From Mesorhizobium muleiense (GTDB lineage: Bacteria; Pseudomonadota; Alphaproteobacteria; Rhizobiales; Rhizobiaceae): a stretch of DNA of 64,000 nucleotides. The stretch is taken from assembly GCF_900099905.1 (NCBI RefSeq), contig NZ_FNEE01000022.1:1-64000 (forward strand), read 5' to 3'. The position numbers and the translations under genes are program-made. Positions 1-7,794 of the stretch are shown piece after piece (position 1 is the first letter of the stretch; every line of letters starts with the position of its first letter). The notes under the pieces were generated by a model. That model was not told the origin of the DNA and did not search any database. It saw nothing but the letters and a program-made list of their open reading frames with translations.

Positions 1-143
1 ACTGTAGAGTGAGCAAGCCGCATAGGCGGGGCGACGTCCGCTCCTTGCCGCAATCACGTCGTTCCGACAGGCGCGCATACGGCAAGTTTCCACCCTGAGC
101 TGCCCTACGCGTCGGGTAGCAAGCGCCAGGCTTTCACCACTAG

Positions 144-365
144 GCGCCGCTTCCGGCGGCTTACCGCCGCGATGCGACCGCGGTGATCGGCGCGATCGTT
201 GGCGAATGGATCGGGTCCGACAAGGTCTTGGCGACGATCGTCGACGCGACCTTCAACTATTGGTCCGACCGGCTCGACGCCGCTATCGTGCTCTCATCGC
301 TGTTGTCGTTCGGGTTCTTCATGACGGTCGTCGCCGCCGAGCGATGGTCCGTTCGATATTTTTGA
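144..365 (+). pseudogene. 3' remnant of an ABC transporter permease
   Basis: The reading frame shows AVIGAIVGEWIGSDK followed by a hydrophobic stretch and a charged end. This matches the C-terminal part of permeases of the SsuC/ThiX type (BPD_transp_1), where a GAIVGEW segment precedes the last membrane helices. An in-frame stop at 141-143 cuts off everything upstream, and the segment before the motif reads as a scrambled helix. The usual permease has about 250 residues; only about 73 remain. No ATPase or binding protein lies next to it. I read it as a decayed gene end; the family assignment is good, the exact substrate is not recoverable. Confidence 0.6.
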
Positions 366-491
366 CCGGTTGGCACCCGGGGATGGCCGCTTGGCGTCGC
401 GCAGCGGACTTTGCTGTATCGCGCAGGCGAGGGCTGGCCTTCCCGGCGTCGCCCTGTAGTATGACAGTGCTTGCAGGGGAGGAGCTCGAGC

Positions 492-2048
492 GTGGGGTTG
501 GGTCGGAATTTCCGCCGTTGGGGGACGTTGGCCTTCATCGCCGTCATGGTGCTTTCGCCGCAGGCGGCGTCGGCCGACAGCCTTACGCCCGACCGGATCA
601 CTGCCGCCCTGTCGAAGCTCGAGGCGCTCGCCGAAGGTGTCGTCGCGGACGGTGCCGTACCCGGTCTCGCCATCGGGGTCGTGCATGGCGACAAGGTGGT
701 CTTTCTCAGAGGGTTCGGGCGTCGCGAGGCCGGCAAGCCGGAGACCGTCGACACCGACACGGTGTTCCAGATTGCCTCCCTCTCCAAGCCGGTCTCGGCA
801 ACGATAGTGGCGGCGCTGGTCAGCGAGGGCATCGTTTCCTGGGATGCGAAGATCGTCGATCTCGATCCGGCCTTCCGGCTCGCCGAGCCCTATCCGACCA
901 GTGAACTCACGGTCCGCGATCTGTTTTCGCACCGCAGCGGGCTTCCCGGCACCGCCGGAGACGATCTCGAGGACATTGGCTACGATCGCGCGGAGATCCT
1001 GCGTCGTCTGCGGTTCGTGTCGCCATCGTCGAGCTTTCGCGCCGGCTACTCCTACAGCAATTTCGGACTGACCGAGGGTGCCGTCGCGGCCGCGAAGCCG
1101 ACGGGCAAGTCCTGGGAGGAGATCGCCGAGGAGAAGCTCTACCGTCCGCTTGGAATGGCCTCGACCAGTTCCCGTCATGCGGACTTCATCAAGCATGCCA
1201 ATCGCGCTGCGCTCCACGTCAAGATCGACGGCGTCTGGGCCGCGAAGGTAAAGCGCGATCCGGATGCGCAGGCGCCCGCGGGCGGTGTCAGCTCCACGGC
1301 GCGCGATCTCTCGCAATGGGTGCGCCTCGTGCTCGGCAATGGGGTCTATGCCGGCGAGACGCTCATTAAGGCCGATGCGCTGGACCAGACGCATGTTCCG
1401 CTGATGGAACGGGGCAAGAACCCCGTCTCAGGCGGCACGTCCTTCTACGGCCTCGGCTGGAATGTCGAATTCGGCCGTCACGGCCTGAGCTGGGGCCATG
1501 CCGGCGCGTTCAGCGTCGGCGCCCGCACCCTGGTGACGCTCTTCCCGGAGGAGAAGCTTGGCATCGTCATCGTCGCCAATGCCTTTTCGACAGGCGTGCC
1601 GGAAGGCTTGTCCGAGAGCTTCGCCGATCTCGCCTTTGACGGAAGGGTCGAGAAGGACTGGGTCAAGGCATGGGACGATGCTTATGCGAGCCTGTTCGGC
1701 CCGGCAATCGCGGCGGCCAAGGCCACCTATGCCGCGCCACCGTCTCCGGCAAGCCCGGCCCGGCCGGCCAGCGCCTATGCGGGCCGTTACTCCAACGATT
1801 TCATCGGCGATGCGGTCGTGTCGACTGCGGGGGACGCTCTTGCGCTCAAGGTCGGGCCAGCCGGCGCCCGGTCCTATTCGTTGAAGCATTTCGACGGCGA
1901 CCTCTTCCTGACCTTCGCGGACGCCGAGACGCCGGACAGGCCCTCGGGCGTAGGCTTCGACATCGGCCCCGACGGCAAGGCGTCGGCCATGACCATAGAG
2001 TTTCTCAACGATAACAATCTCGGCACACTGAAGCGCGTCGGTGATTAG
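492..2048 (+). CDS. Secreted serine beta-lactamase-fold hydrolase (class C / esterase type)
   Basis: About 518 residues. A signal peptide (hydrophobic run ending AASA near residue 29) predicts export. The beta-lactamase/transpeptidase fold is shown by the SxxK motif SLSK at about 96-99, a YSN motif (SYSNFG) and an HAG triad (GHAGAFS) in the KTG position, all in the expected order. The last 100 residues resemble the DUF3471-type C-terminal domain seen in such esterases. I chose the GTG at 492 because GGGGAGGAG lies 8-9 bases upstream; the TTG at 471 has no ribosome site. Such proteins act on D-amino-acid peptides or esters; the substrate is unknown. It stands alone, followed by a repeat-filled gap. 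Confidence 0.85.
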   Translation: MGLGRNFRRWGTLAFIAVMVLSPQAASADSLTPDRITAALSKLEALAEGVVADGAVPGLAIGVVHGDKVVFLRGFGRREAGKPETVDTDTVFQIASLSKPVSATIVAALVSEGIVSWDAKIVDLDPAFRLAEPYPTSELTVRDLFSHRSGLPGTAGDDLEDIGYDRAEILRRLRFVSPSSSFRAGYSYSNFGLTEGAVAAAKPTGKSWEEIAEEKLYRPLGMASTSSRHADFIKHANRAALHVKIDGVWAAKVKRDPDAQAPAGGVSSTARDLSQWVRLVLGNGVYAGETLIKADALDQTHVPLMERGKNPVSGGTSFYGLGWNVEFGRHGLSWGHAGAFSVGARTLVTLFPEEKLGIVIVANAFSTGVPEGLSESFADLAFDGRVEKDWVKAWDDAYASLFGPAIAAAKATYAAPPSPASPARPASAYAGRYSNDFIGDAVVSTAGDALALKVGPAGARSYSLKHFDGDLFLTFADAETPDRPSGVGFDIGPDGKASAMTIEFLNDNNLGTLKRVGD

Positions 2049-2171
2049 TTGCTCTGCGCCTTCGACATTCTAGGGCGGAGCAAGGAGCGAAGCGACGCGG
2101 CGCAGACCCTGGGATCCATCCCGTTACCTTGGAGCGCTGCTGCGGTGCAGAACCTTTGATGGCGGAGCGAG

Positions 2172-2331
2172 GCGCCCCCCTCTGTCCTGCCGGACATCTC
2201 CCCCACAAGGGGGGAGATCGGCTGTCGCGACCACTTTCGCCAATCCTCAACGTTGCAGAAAAGGCGCTGCAGGCGAAGCTGCCAATCTCCCCCCAAGTGG
2301 GGGAGATGTCCGGCAGGACAGAGGGGGGCGC
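2172..2331. repeat. Paired palindromic intergenic repeat, family A
   Basis: The 344-bp gap after 2048 has no gene. It holds two arms in opposite orientation: cccccctctgtcctgccgga...ggggagatcggc, and its reverse complement ending tccggcaggacagagggggg. The arms flank about 60 bp of unique sequence. The same unit recurs at 18149-18309 and, in part, at 33115-33380 and 41201-41232. It looks like a rhizobial intergenic mosaic element. Confidence 0.8.
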
Positions 2332-2392
2332 GAAGGATCGCTACGGAGCGCTTTTACTCTGAGCCGTGACAGGCCGGGGCTTGGCCGTGAAA

Positions 2393-2638
2393 CTATCCCC
2401 CCGCAAGCCTCGGCAGCAGGAATATCTCCGCCCCCTTTGGCAATTCCTTCGACCAGGTGTCGCGATAGATAACCCCGTCTATGGCGACTGCGATGCCGCG
2501 GTCGATGTAGGGCTCGAAGCCGGGATACTGCTCAGCCAGCTTCCTGAACAGCTCCCGAATATCCTTCGCCTCGATCTCGACCTTGCTCTTGCCTCCGGCG
2601 ATTGCGCCGAGCGATCCCCAGAGCGTTACTTCGACCAT
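2393..2638 (-). CDS. MoaD/ThiS-like small sulfur-carrier family protein
   Basis: An 81-residue beta-grasp type protein that ends in the di-glycine LAGG. This is the hallmark of MoaD/ThiS ubiquitin-like sulfur carriers, whose C-terminal Gly becomes a thiocarboxylate. The start overlaps the end of the Mo-binding subunit gene by 13 bp, so it is the fourth gene of the molybdenum hydroxylase operon. Canonical MoaD supplies the dithiolene sulfurs of molybdopterin. A copy inside a hydroxylase operon may serve cofactor supply or maturation of this enzyme; that role is inference. Confidence 0.75.
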   Translation of the reverse strand: MVEVTLWGSLGAIAGGKSKVEIEAKDIRELFRKLAEQYPGFEPYIDRGIAVAIDGVIYRDTWSKELPKGAEIFLLPRLAGG

Positions 2639-4902
2639 CGGCCTCCCCGTTCCGCCTCGATCGCCGCGAGAATCCGCGGCGGCGACATCGGGATATGCGT
2701 CATCCGCACGCCCGCGGCGTTCGACACCGCATTGGCGATCGCCGCCAGCGGCGGCACGATCGAGGTTTCGCCGACGCCCCGCACCCCGTAAGGGTGGTTG
2801 GGATTGGGGATCTCGAGGATCTGCGTGTCGATCATCGGCAGGTCGGAGCAGACCGGGATGCGGTAGTCGAGGAAGCCGGGGTTCTGCAGCCGCCCGTCCT
2901 TGCCGTATACGTACTCTTCGTTGAGCGCCCAGCCGATGCCTTGCGCGGCACCCCCCTGGTACTGCCCCTCGACATAGGTCGGGTGCACCGCCTTGCCGGC
3001 ATCCTGCAGGACCGTGTAGCGCAGCACCCTGGTGGCGCCGGTCTCCGGATCGACCTCGATATCGCAGATATGGGTGGCGAAGGAGACGCCGGCGCCGTCG
3101 GCGACGAGCTCGCTGTGGCCGGCGATCGGCCCGCCGGTCTTTCCTGACCCGGCCGCGATCTCCCTGAGGGACAGCGCCGCAAGGTTGCCGTACTTCTCGC
3201 CTTTGGCGATGGCGTGGCCGTTTTCCCAGACCACGTCGTCGACGGGAACATCCCACATCTGCGCGGCGCGTTCCCGCAGGATCTTGATGGCGTTGCGGGC
3301 GGCCGAGATCGTCGCCATCGAGGAGGAGAAGGTACCGCGGCTGCCGTCCGTCATGTCGTTGTAGCCGAGGCTGGAGGTGTCGGCGACCACCGCCTTGACC
3401 TGCTCATAGGCGATGCCGAGTTCCTCCGCCGCCACCAGCGACAGCGACGCGCGGGAACCACCCACATCGACAGTGCCGACGGCAAGCGAGACCGAGCCGT
3501 CCATGCCGATGTTGAGGTCGGTGCAGGTCTGGCCGCCGAAGTTGAACCAGAAGCCGCAAGCCATGCCGCGGCCCTGGTTCTTGCCCAGCGGCGCCTGCAT
3601 GTGCGGATGGTTCTTCGCCGCTTCCAGCGTCGGGCCGATGCCGATCGGGCCGTAAACCGGGCCGTAGGACGATCGGGTGCCTTCCTGGGCGGCGTTCCTG
3701 ATCCGGAACTCGACCGGATCCATGCCGATCTCCTTGGCCAGCTCGTCGACGGCACTTTCCACTGCAAACGCCGCCATCGGCGCCGACGGCGCGCGATAGG
3801 CCGCCGTCTTCGGCCGGTTGACCAGCACTTCGTAGCCGACCGTCCTAACGTTAGCGAGATTATAGCAGGCAAACGCGGTCATGGCGCCGAGCTCGGCCCA
3901 CATGCCGGCATAGGGGCCGCAGGAATAGCGCAGCGTCGCCTCGGCCGCGGTGATCGTGCCGTCCTTGCGGGCGCCGATCCTGACGTCGATCGAGGTGGCA
4001 CTGGTCGGCCCGGAGGCGCGGAACACCTCGTCGCGCGTCATCACCAGCTTGACCGGCCGGCCGGCCTTGCGCGACAGCGCCAGCGCCACCGGCTCGGCCC
4101 AGACGTGGGTCTTGCCGCCGAACCCGCCGCCGATCTCCGACGAGGTGACGCGCAGCTTGGAGGCTTCCATGCCAAGCAGTTGGGCGCAGTGCTGGCGGTA
4201 GACGAAATGGCCTTGCGTGCAGACCCAAAGGTCGGCGGTGCCGTCGGCGCTGACGCTCGCCACGCAGGCATGCGGCTCGATATAGCCCTGGTGAGTCTGC
4301 TCGGTCTTGAAGGAGCGTTCGACGACGTAATCGGCCTGGCCAAATCCCGCATGGATGTCGCCATGGCCGTACTGGCTGCGTTTGGTGACGTTGGACGGCT
4401 TGACGGGCTCTTGCTCAAGGCCCTCGGTGAAGATGGTGTCGTCGAGCACGGGCGCCGAGTGCTTCATCGCCTCGTCGACATCGGTCACATGCGGCAGCAC
4501 TTCATAGTCGATCTCGATCAGCTTCAGCGCCTGCCTCGCCGTGCGGGCGTCGACCGCGGCGACCGCGGCCACCGCATGGCCGTCATAGAGCGCCTTCTTG
4601 CGCGCCATGCAGTTGTCGAGGATGTCGTATAGGGCGGCATCGCCGTCGGTGAGGTCGGGCAGGTCGGCCGCGGTGATCACCGCCTTCACGCCGTTGAGCT
4701 TCTCCGCCTTCGAGGTGTCGATCTTCCTGATCGTGGCGTGCGCGTGCGGGCTTCTCAGGACACGCCCGACCAACTGGCCGGCCATGTTGAAATCCGCGCC
4801 ATAGCGCGCGCGGCCCGTTACCTTGTCGACGCCGTCGGGGCGGATGGGACGCGTGCCGACGGAGGCGAAATTGCGTCCGGAATAGCGCGGATCGAAATTC
4901 AT
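2626..4902 (-). CDS. Molybdopterin-binding subunit of a xanthine dehydrogenase/CO dehydrogenase-family hydroxylase
   Basis: 758 residues, the normal length for the CoxL/XdhB-type large subunit. The N-terminal a/b-hammerhead domain (about 20-130) is followed by the Mo-binding region with EIGGGFGGKTHVW. Near the end, GVRGVGETSIVPP carries the family's conserved active-site Glu. The CoxL-specific AYXCSFR loop is not seen, so this is not form I CO dehydrogenase; an aldehyde, purine or N-heterocycle hydroxylase is more likely. It lies 2 bp after the 2Fe-2S subunit gene and overlaps the MoaD-like gene. All three subunits are present and intact. Confidence 0.9.
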   Translation of the reverse strand: MNFDPRYSGRNFASVGTRPIRPDGVDKVTGRARYGADFNMAGQLVGRVLRSPHAHATIRKIDTSKAEKLNGVKAVITAADLPDLTDGDAALYDILDNCMARKKALYDGHAVAAVAAVDARTARQALKLIEIDYEVLPHVTDVDEAMKHSAPVLDDTIFTEGLEQEPVKPSNVTKRSQYGHGDIHAGFGQADYVVERSFKTEQTHQGYIEPHACVASVSADGTADLWVCTQGHFVYRQHCAQLLGMEASKLRVTSSEIGGGFGGKTHVWAEPVALALSRKAGRPVKLVMTRDEVFRASGPTSATSIDVRIGARKDGTITAAEATLRYSCGPYAGMWAELGAMTAFACYNLANVRTVGYEVLVNRPKTAAYRAPSAPMAAFAVESAVDELAKEIGMDPVEFRIRNAAQEGTRSSYGPVYGPIGIGPTLEAAKNHPHMQAPLGKNQGRGMACGFWFNFGGQTCTDLNIGMDGSVSLAVGTVDVGGSRASLSLVAAEELGIAYEQVKAVVADTSSLGYNDMTDGSRGTFSSSMATISAARNAIKILRERAAQMWDVPVDDVVWENGHAIAKGEKYGNLAALSLREIAAGSGKTGGPIAGHSELVADGAGVSFATHICDIEVDPETGATRVLRYTVLQDAGKAVHPTYVEGQYQGGAAQGIGWALNEEYVYGKDGRLQNPGFLDYRIPVCSDLPMIDTQILEIPNPNHPYGVRGVGETSIVPPLAAIANAVSNAAGVRMTHIPMSPPRILAAIEAERGGRWSK

Positions 4903-4904
4903 CG

Positions 4905-5381
4905 TCAGGCTCCCTTCATCACGCTTGCGGCGTCCTGGACGGCGCGCACGATCTTGTCATAGCCGGTGCAGCGGCAGAGGTTCCCGGCGAGGCCGAAGCG
5001 GATTTCCTCCTCGGTCGGGTCGGGGTTCTTGGCCAGCAGGTCTTTCGCCGCGATCAGGAAGCCCGGCGTGCAGACGCCGCATTGCAGCGCTGCGTGTTCG
5101 AGGAACTTCTGCTGCAGCGGATGCAGCCTGTCGCCGTGCGCCATGCCCTCGATGGTTTCGACGCGCCGGCCCTCGGTCTCCGCGCCAAGCACCAGGCACG
5201 AGCATACCAGCCGGTCGTCGAGGATGATGCTGCAGGCGCCGCAGTCGCCGGTGCCGCAGCCTTCCTTGGCGCCGGTCAGCCCGAGGCGGTCGCGCAGCAC
5301 GTCGAGCAGCGTCTCGTCCGGCTGGCAAAGGTACTCGACATTGTCGCCGTTGATCGTCGTTGAGACTGCAATTGCGGCCAT
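4905..5381 (-). CDS. 2Fe-2S subunit of the molybdenum hydroxylase
   Basis: 158 residues, typical of CoxS/XdhC-type small subunits. The plant-type ferredoxin cluster is bound by the Cys set in EGCGTGDCGACSI and the later VCSC. The second 2Fe-2S domain carries QCGVCTPGF and NLCRCTGY. It passes electrons from the Mo centre to the FAD subunit. I chose the ATG at 5381 because GGAGG lies 8 bases upstream; this start overlaps the stop of the FAD-subunit gene by one base (TGATG), so translation is likely coupled. Confidence 0.92.
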   Translation of the reverse strand: MAAIAVSTTINGDNVEYLCQPDETLLDVLRDRLGLTGAKEGCGTGDCGACSIILDDRLVCSCLVLGAETEGRRVETIEGMAHGDRLHPLQQKFLEHAALQCGVCTPGFLIAAKDLLAKNPDPTEEEIRFGLAGNLCRCTGYDKIVRAVQDAASVMKGA

Positions 5382-6241
5382 CACTTGCCTCCTGCACGCG
5401 CATAGGCGGTCGTGGCGGCCCGCCTGGCCAGCACACCCGCAACTTTTCTTCTGAACTCGACGGTGCCCCGCTTGTCGTCGATGGGGCGGCAGGCGCCGGA
5501 GCAGACCTTGCCGAGCCGCTCAAGTGCTGCTTCGTCCAGCTTCCTGCCGATGAGGGCCTCGGCCGCCTCTTCCACCAGCAGCACCGTCGGCGCCACGGCA
5601 CCCAGCGCCACGCGGGCCGATTTGACGACACCGTGCTCGTCGAGCGTCAGGTTCACCCCGGCGCTGACCACGGCGATGTCCATCTCCGTGCGTGGAATGA
5701 AACGCAGATAGGCATCGCCGGAGCGCGGCGCGCGCCTGTCGAGCAGGATCGCCTCGATGATTTCTCCCTTGGCGAGCGACGTCTTGCCAGGCCCGGTCGG
5801 GACTGCCTCCACCGCGACCGTGCGCCTGCCTCCTGGCCCGACAATCAATGCCCTGGCGCCGGCTGCCACCAGCGCCGGCACACTGTCGGCGGCCGGCGAG
5901 GCGTTGCAAAGATTGCCGACGATCGTGCAGCGACCCTGCACCTGTTTCGAGCCAATCAGCTTGGCCGCTTCGACGACGCCCGGCCATTCCCTGTTCAAGG
6001 CCGCGCTCTCTCCCATCAGGGCGCAGGACACCGCGGCACCGATGCTGAAGCCTTCCGCCGTTTCCCTGATCTCGCCCAGTCCGTCGATTGCCTTGATGTC
6101 GACGATCAGGTCGGGCTCGATAAAGCCGCCTTTCATCCTCACCAGGAGGTCGCTGCCTCCGGCGAGAATGGCGGCGGTGCCGGGCGAACCGGCCAACTGG
6201 CCAACGGCATCTTCCATTGAAAGCGGACGTATGTAGCGCAT
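5381..6241 (-). CDS. FAD-binding subunit of the molybdenum hydroxylase
   Basis: 286 residues, CoxM-type. The FAD_binding_5 fold shows the glycine-rich AILAGGSDLLVRMK and, later, TIVGNLCNASPAAD, both FAD-contact loops. The C-terminal CO_deh_flav_C domain follows. It begins the operon FAD, FeS, Mo, MoaD-like. The ATG at 6241 is preceded by AAGGGGAG at the right distance; the frame stays open for 25 codons upstream, but without a ribosome site. The subunit order and overlaps suggest one transcript. Confidence 0.9.
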   Translation of the reverse strand: MRYIRPLSMEDAVGQLAGSPGTAAILAGGSDLLVRMKGGFIEPDLIVDIKAIDGLGEIRETAEGFSIGAAVSCALMGESAALNREWPGVVEAAKLIGSKQVQGRCTIVGNLCNASPAADSVPALVAAGARALIVGPGGRRTVAVEAVPTGPGKTSLAKGEIIEAILLDRRAPRSGDAYLRFIPRTEMDIAVVSAGVNLTLDEHGVVKSARVALGAVAPTVLLVEEAAEALIGRKLDEAALERLGKVCSGACRPIDDKRGTVEFRRKVAGVLARRAATTAYARAGGK

Positions 6242-6373
6242 CGTCTCCCCTTGATCATCGCAATTCTGTCGGCCCGTTATAGAGCCTTGGATCGGAATGG
6301 TCATCCGGTTCTGCATGAGCAGCGATTGGGCCAGGCCGCGGGGCGGCGGGCCGCTTGCCGGCGCGTTCTCAAC

Positions 6374-7309
6374 TCAGGGCGCCGGGTTGAACTGGAGCAA
6401 TTTGAAACAATCGCCGCTTCCCGACTTCAACTGCGTCAGGAAGCGTTTCGACCGATCGATCCATTCCTGGTGCGACCTGGCATCGGCCTCGATCTCGTCG
6501 ACCGGTCCAAGCTTGACGAAGCTGCGCCCCTTGCTGAAAAGCCAGCACGCACGGCCGAGAAGTCTTCGGCTGCGCTGGCGCAAGAGGTCGGCATCATAAA
6601 AGATGTCGAGCACCTCCTGCTTGATTTTTGCCTGTTTTTCAGGATTTGCGATCGCAACCGCGATCGAGTCTCCGCCGATCGCATCCTGCAGGTCCTTGTA
6701 GTCGAGGGCGAGCTGAGTGGTGGCATATTTGATCTCGCTCTCATCCCGGACGATGTTGAACCACAGCGCGGGATCGAGCTCGTTGACGACGAACGATGCC
6801 TCGAAGTCGCGCGATAGGTTCAGGATCTCGAACCCTTGAACTTCAACATCGCGCTCAACCAAAAGGATCTCGGCGACCTGCTTGCCGAGTTCCGCCCCAT
6901 GCGCGCTGATCGCGGCGTTGGTCCCGCCGAGTTCCGGACTGGTATAGGGTCCGCCATCATCCAGCAGCGCATCGAATTCGCCCAAGTATTCGACGACGGC
7001 AGCCCCGCGAGCAATGCGCGCGGCCAGTTTGGCAAGAACCAGCTGGAGCTCCGTTTCGCGTTTGCGCTGGTCCTGATAATTCTGCTGAAAAAAGAAGATG
7101 AACAGAGAAACGCCAATTCCGATCAGGATGACGCCGAGCTGGGAAAAGATGTTGCGATAATATTCCAGCAGCTTTTCACGATGGCGCATGTCGTGGCGCA
7201 CGCTGTGCGCCACACGAGCATTGACGATCAGCGAAAGGATCAGCAGCCCGGCACCGACCAGGATGAGGCCGCCGATGAGGAAATAGCCTTGCCCTGAACT
7301 GAAATCCAT
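6374..7309 (-). CDS. Two-helix membrane protein of unknown function
   Basis: 311 residues; I do not recognise a family. Two membrane helices lie near residues 8-28 and 56-74. Between them is a short basic loop (RHDMRHREKLLEYYRN). The remaining 230 residues are probably cytoplasmic, mostly helical and acidic to neutral, with charged stretches that could form coiled coils (for example QDQRKRETELQLVLAKLAA). The gene lies 132 bp upstream of the hydroxylase operon on the same strand, but no functional link is evident. Confidence 0.65.
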   Translation of the reverse strand: MDFSSGQGYFLIGGLILVGAGLLILSLIVNARVAHSVRHDMRHREKLLEYYRNIFSQLGVILIGIGVSLFIFFFQQNYQDQRKRETELQLVLAKLAARIARGAAVVEYLGEFDALLDDGGPYTSPELGGTNAAISAHGAELGKQVAEILLVERDVEVQGFEILNLSRDFEASFVVNELDPALWFNIVRDESEIKYATTQLALDYKDLQDAIGGDSIAVAIANPEKQAKIKQEVLDIFYDADLLRQRSRRLLGRACWLFSKGRSFVKLGPVDEIEADARSHQEWIDRSKRFLTQLKSGSGDCFKLLQFNPAP

Positions 7310-7457
7310 TCTTTTGCCGCGTCCTTAAGCCCGAGACCGCGCAGACTAATCCCATTCCGTTTCACCGCCTACAGGCACCTCCCAAAGCGCGCGCTCGCCT
7401 AATACTTTAGTTGTAATCTGTCGCGTGTTTGATATCGTGACAGTGGGAGGAATTCAG

Positions 7458-7724
7458 ATGGCCGTGGAGTGCAAATCCGCGCCCTATATGGGCGTCTTTT
7501 CAACCATTGAACTGGATCTCTTGAGGGGTGTGGTTCGGGAAATTTTGCGGTCCGGCGAAGCGGAGCTCGACAACGAGGACGCCGAAATGATCGCGCGTGT
7601 GGTCATCGCAACCTACAAGGACGGCGCCTCGGGTCGCGAGGAATTGGTTGAAGCCGCCCGGATTGCGGCCAGGCGCTGCGCTCTCGACCATTTTTACGAT
7701 CGAGCAGTCGGCTTGTTCGCATAG
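7458..7724 (+). CDS. Small hypothetical protein, 88 aa
   Basis: The ATG at 7458 has an ideal Shine-Dalgarno (GGGAGGAATTC) upstream; the frame is open further upstream without a ribosome site. The protein is alpha-helical and charged, with no signal peptide or membrane segment. The helical pattern IELDLLRGVVREILRSG is followed by an acidic stretch and ends with RRCALDHFYDRA. It resembles small rhizobial orphan proteins with no known domain. It faces the GGDEF-EAL gene tail to tail. Confidence 0.6.
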   Translation: MAVECKSAPYMGVFSTIELDLLRGVVREILRSGEAELDNEDAEMIARVVIATYKDGASGREELVEAARIAARRCALDHFYDRAVGLFA

Positions 7725-7794
7725 GATTTCGCATCTGGAGGCCGGCCGGCAGCAACGCTTTCAGGCTCAGGACCACATCCTCTGTGCAAATGCT

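Noticed and set aside
1..140. Any feature in the first 140 bases
   Set aside because: No frame, RNA fold or repeat could be supported.
294..1394. Long minus-strand open frame against the beta-lactamase gene
   Set aside because: Arg/Gly-rich translation without motifs or ribosome site; antisense shadow.
2172..2331. Repeats as a CRISPR array
   Set aside because: Only two inverted arms; no direct repeats with regular spacers and no cas genes anywhere.
3214..4632. 472-codon + strand frame opposite the Mo-subunit gene
   Set aside because: His/Arg/Gly-rich shadow of a clearly homologous gene on the other strand.
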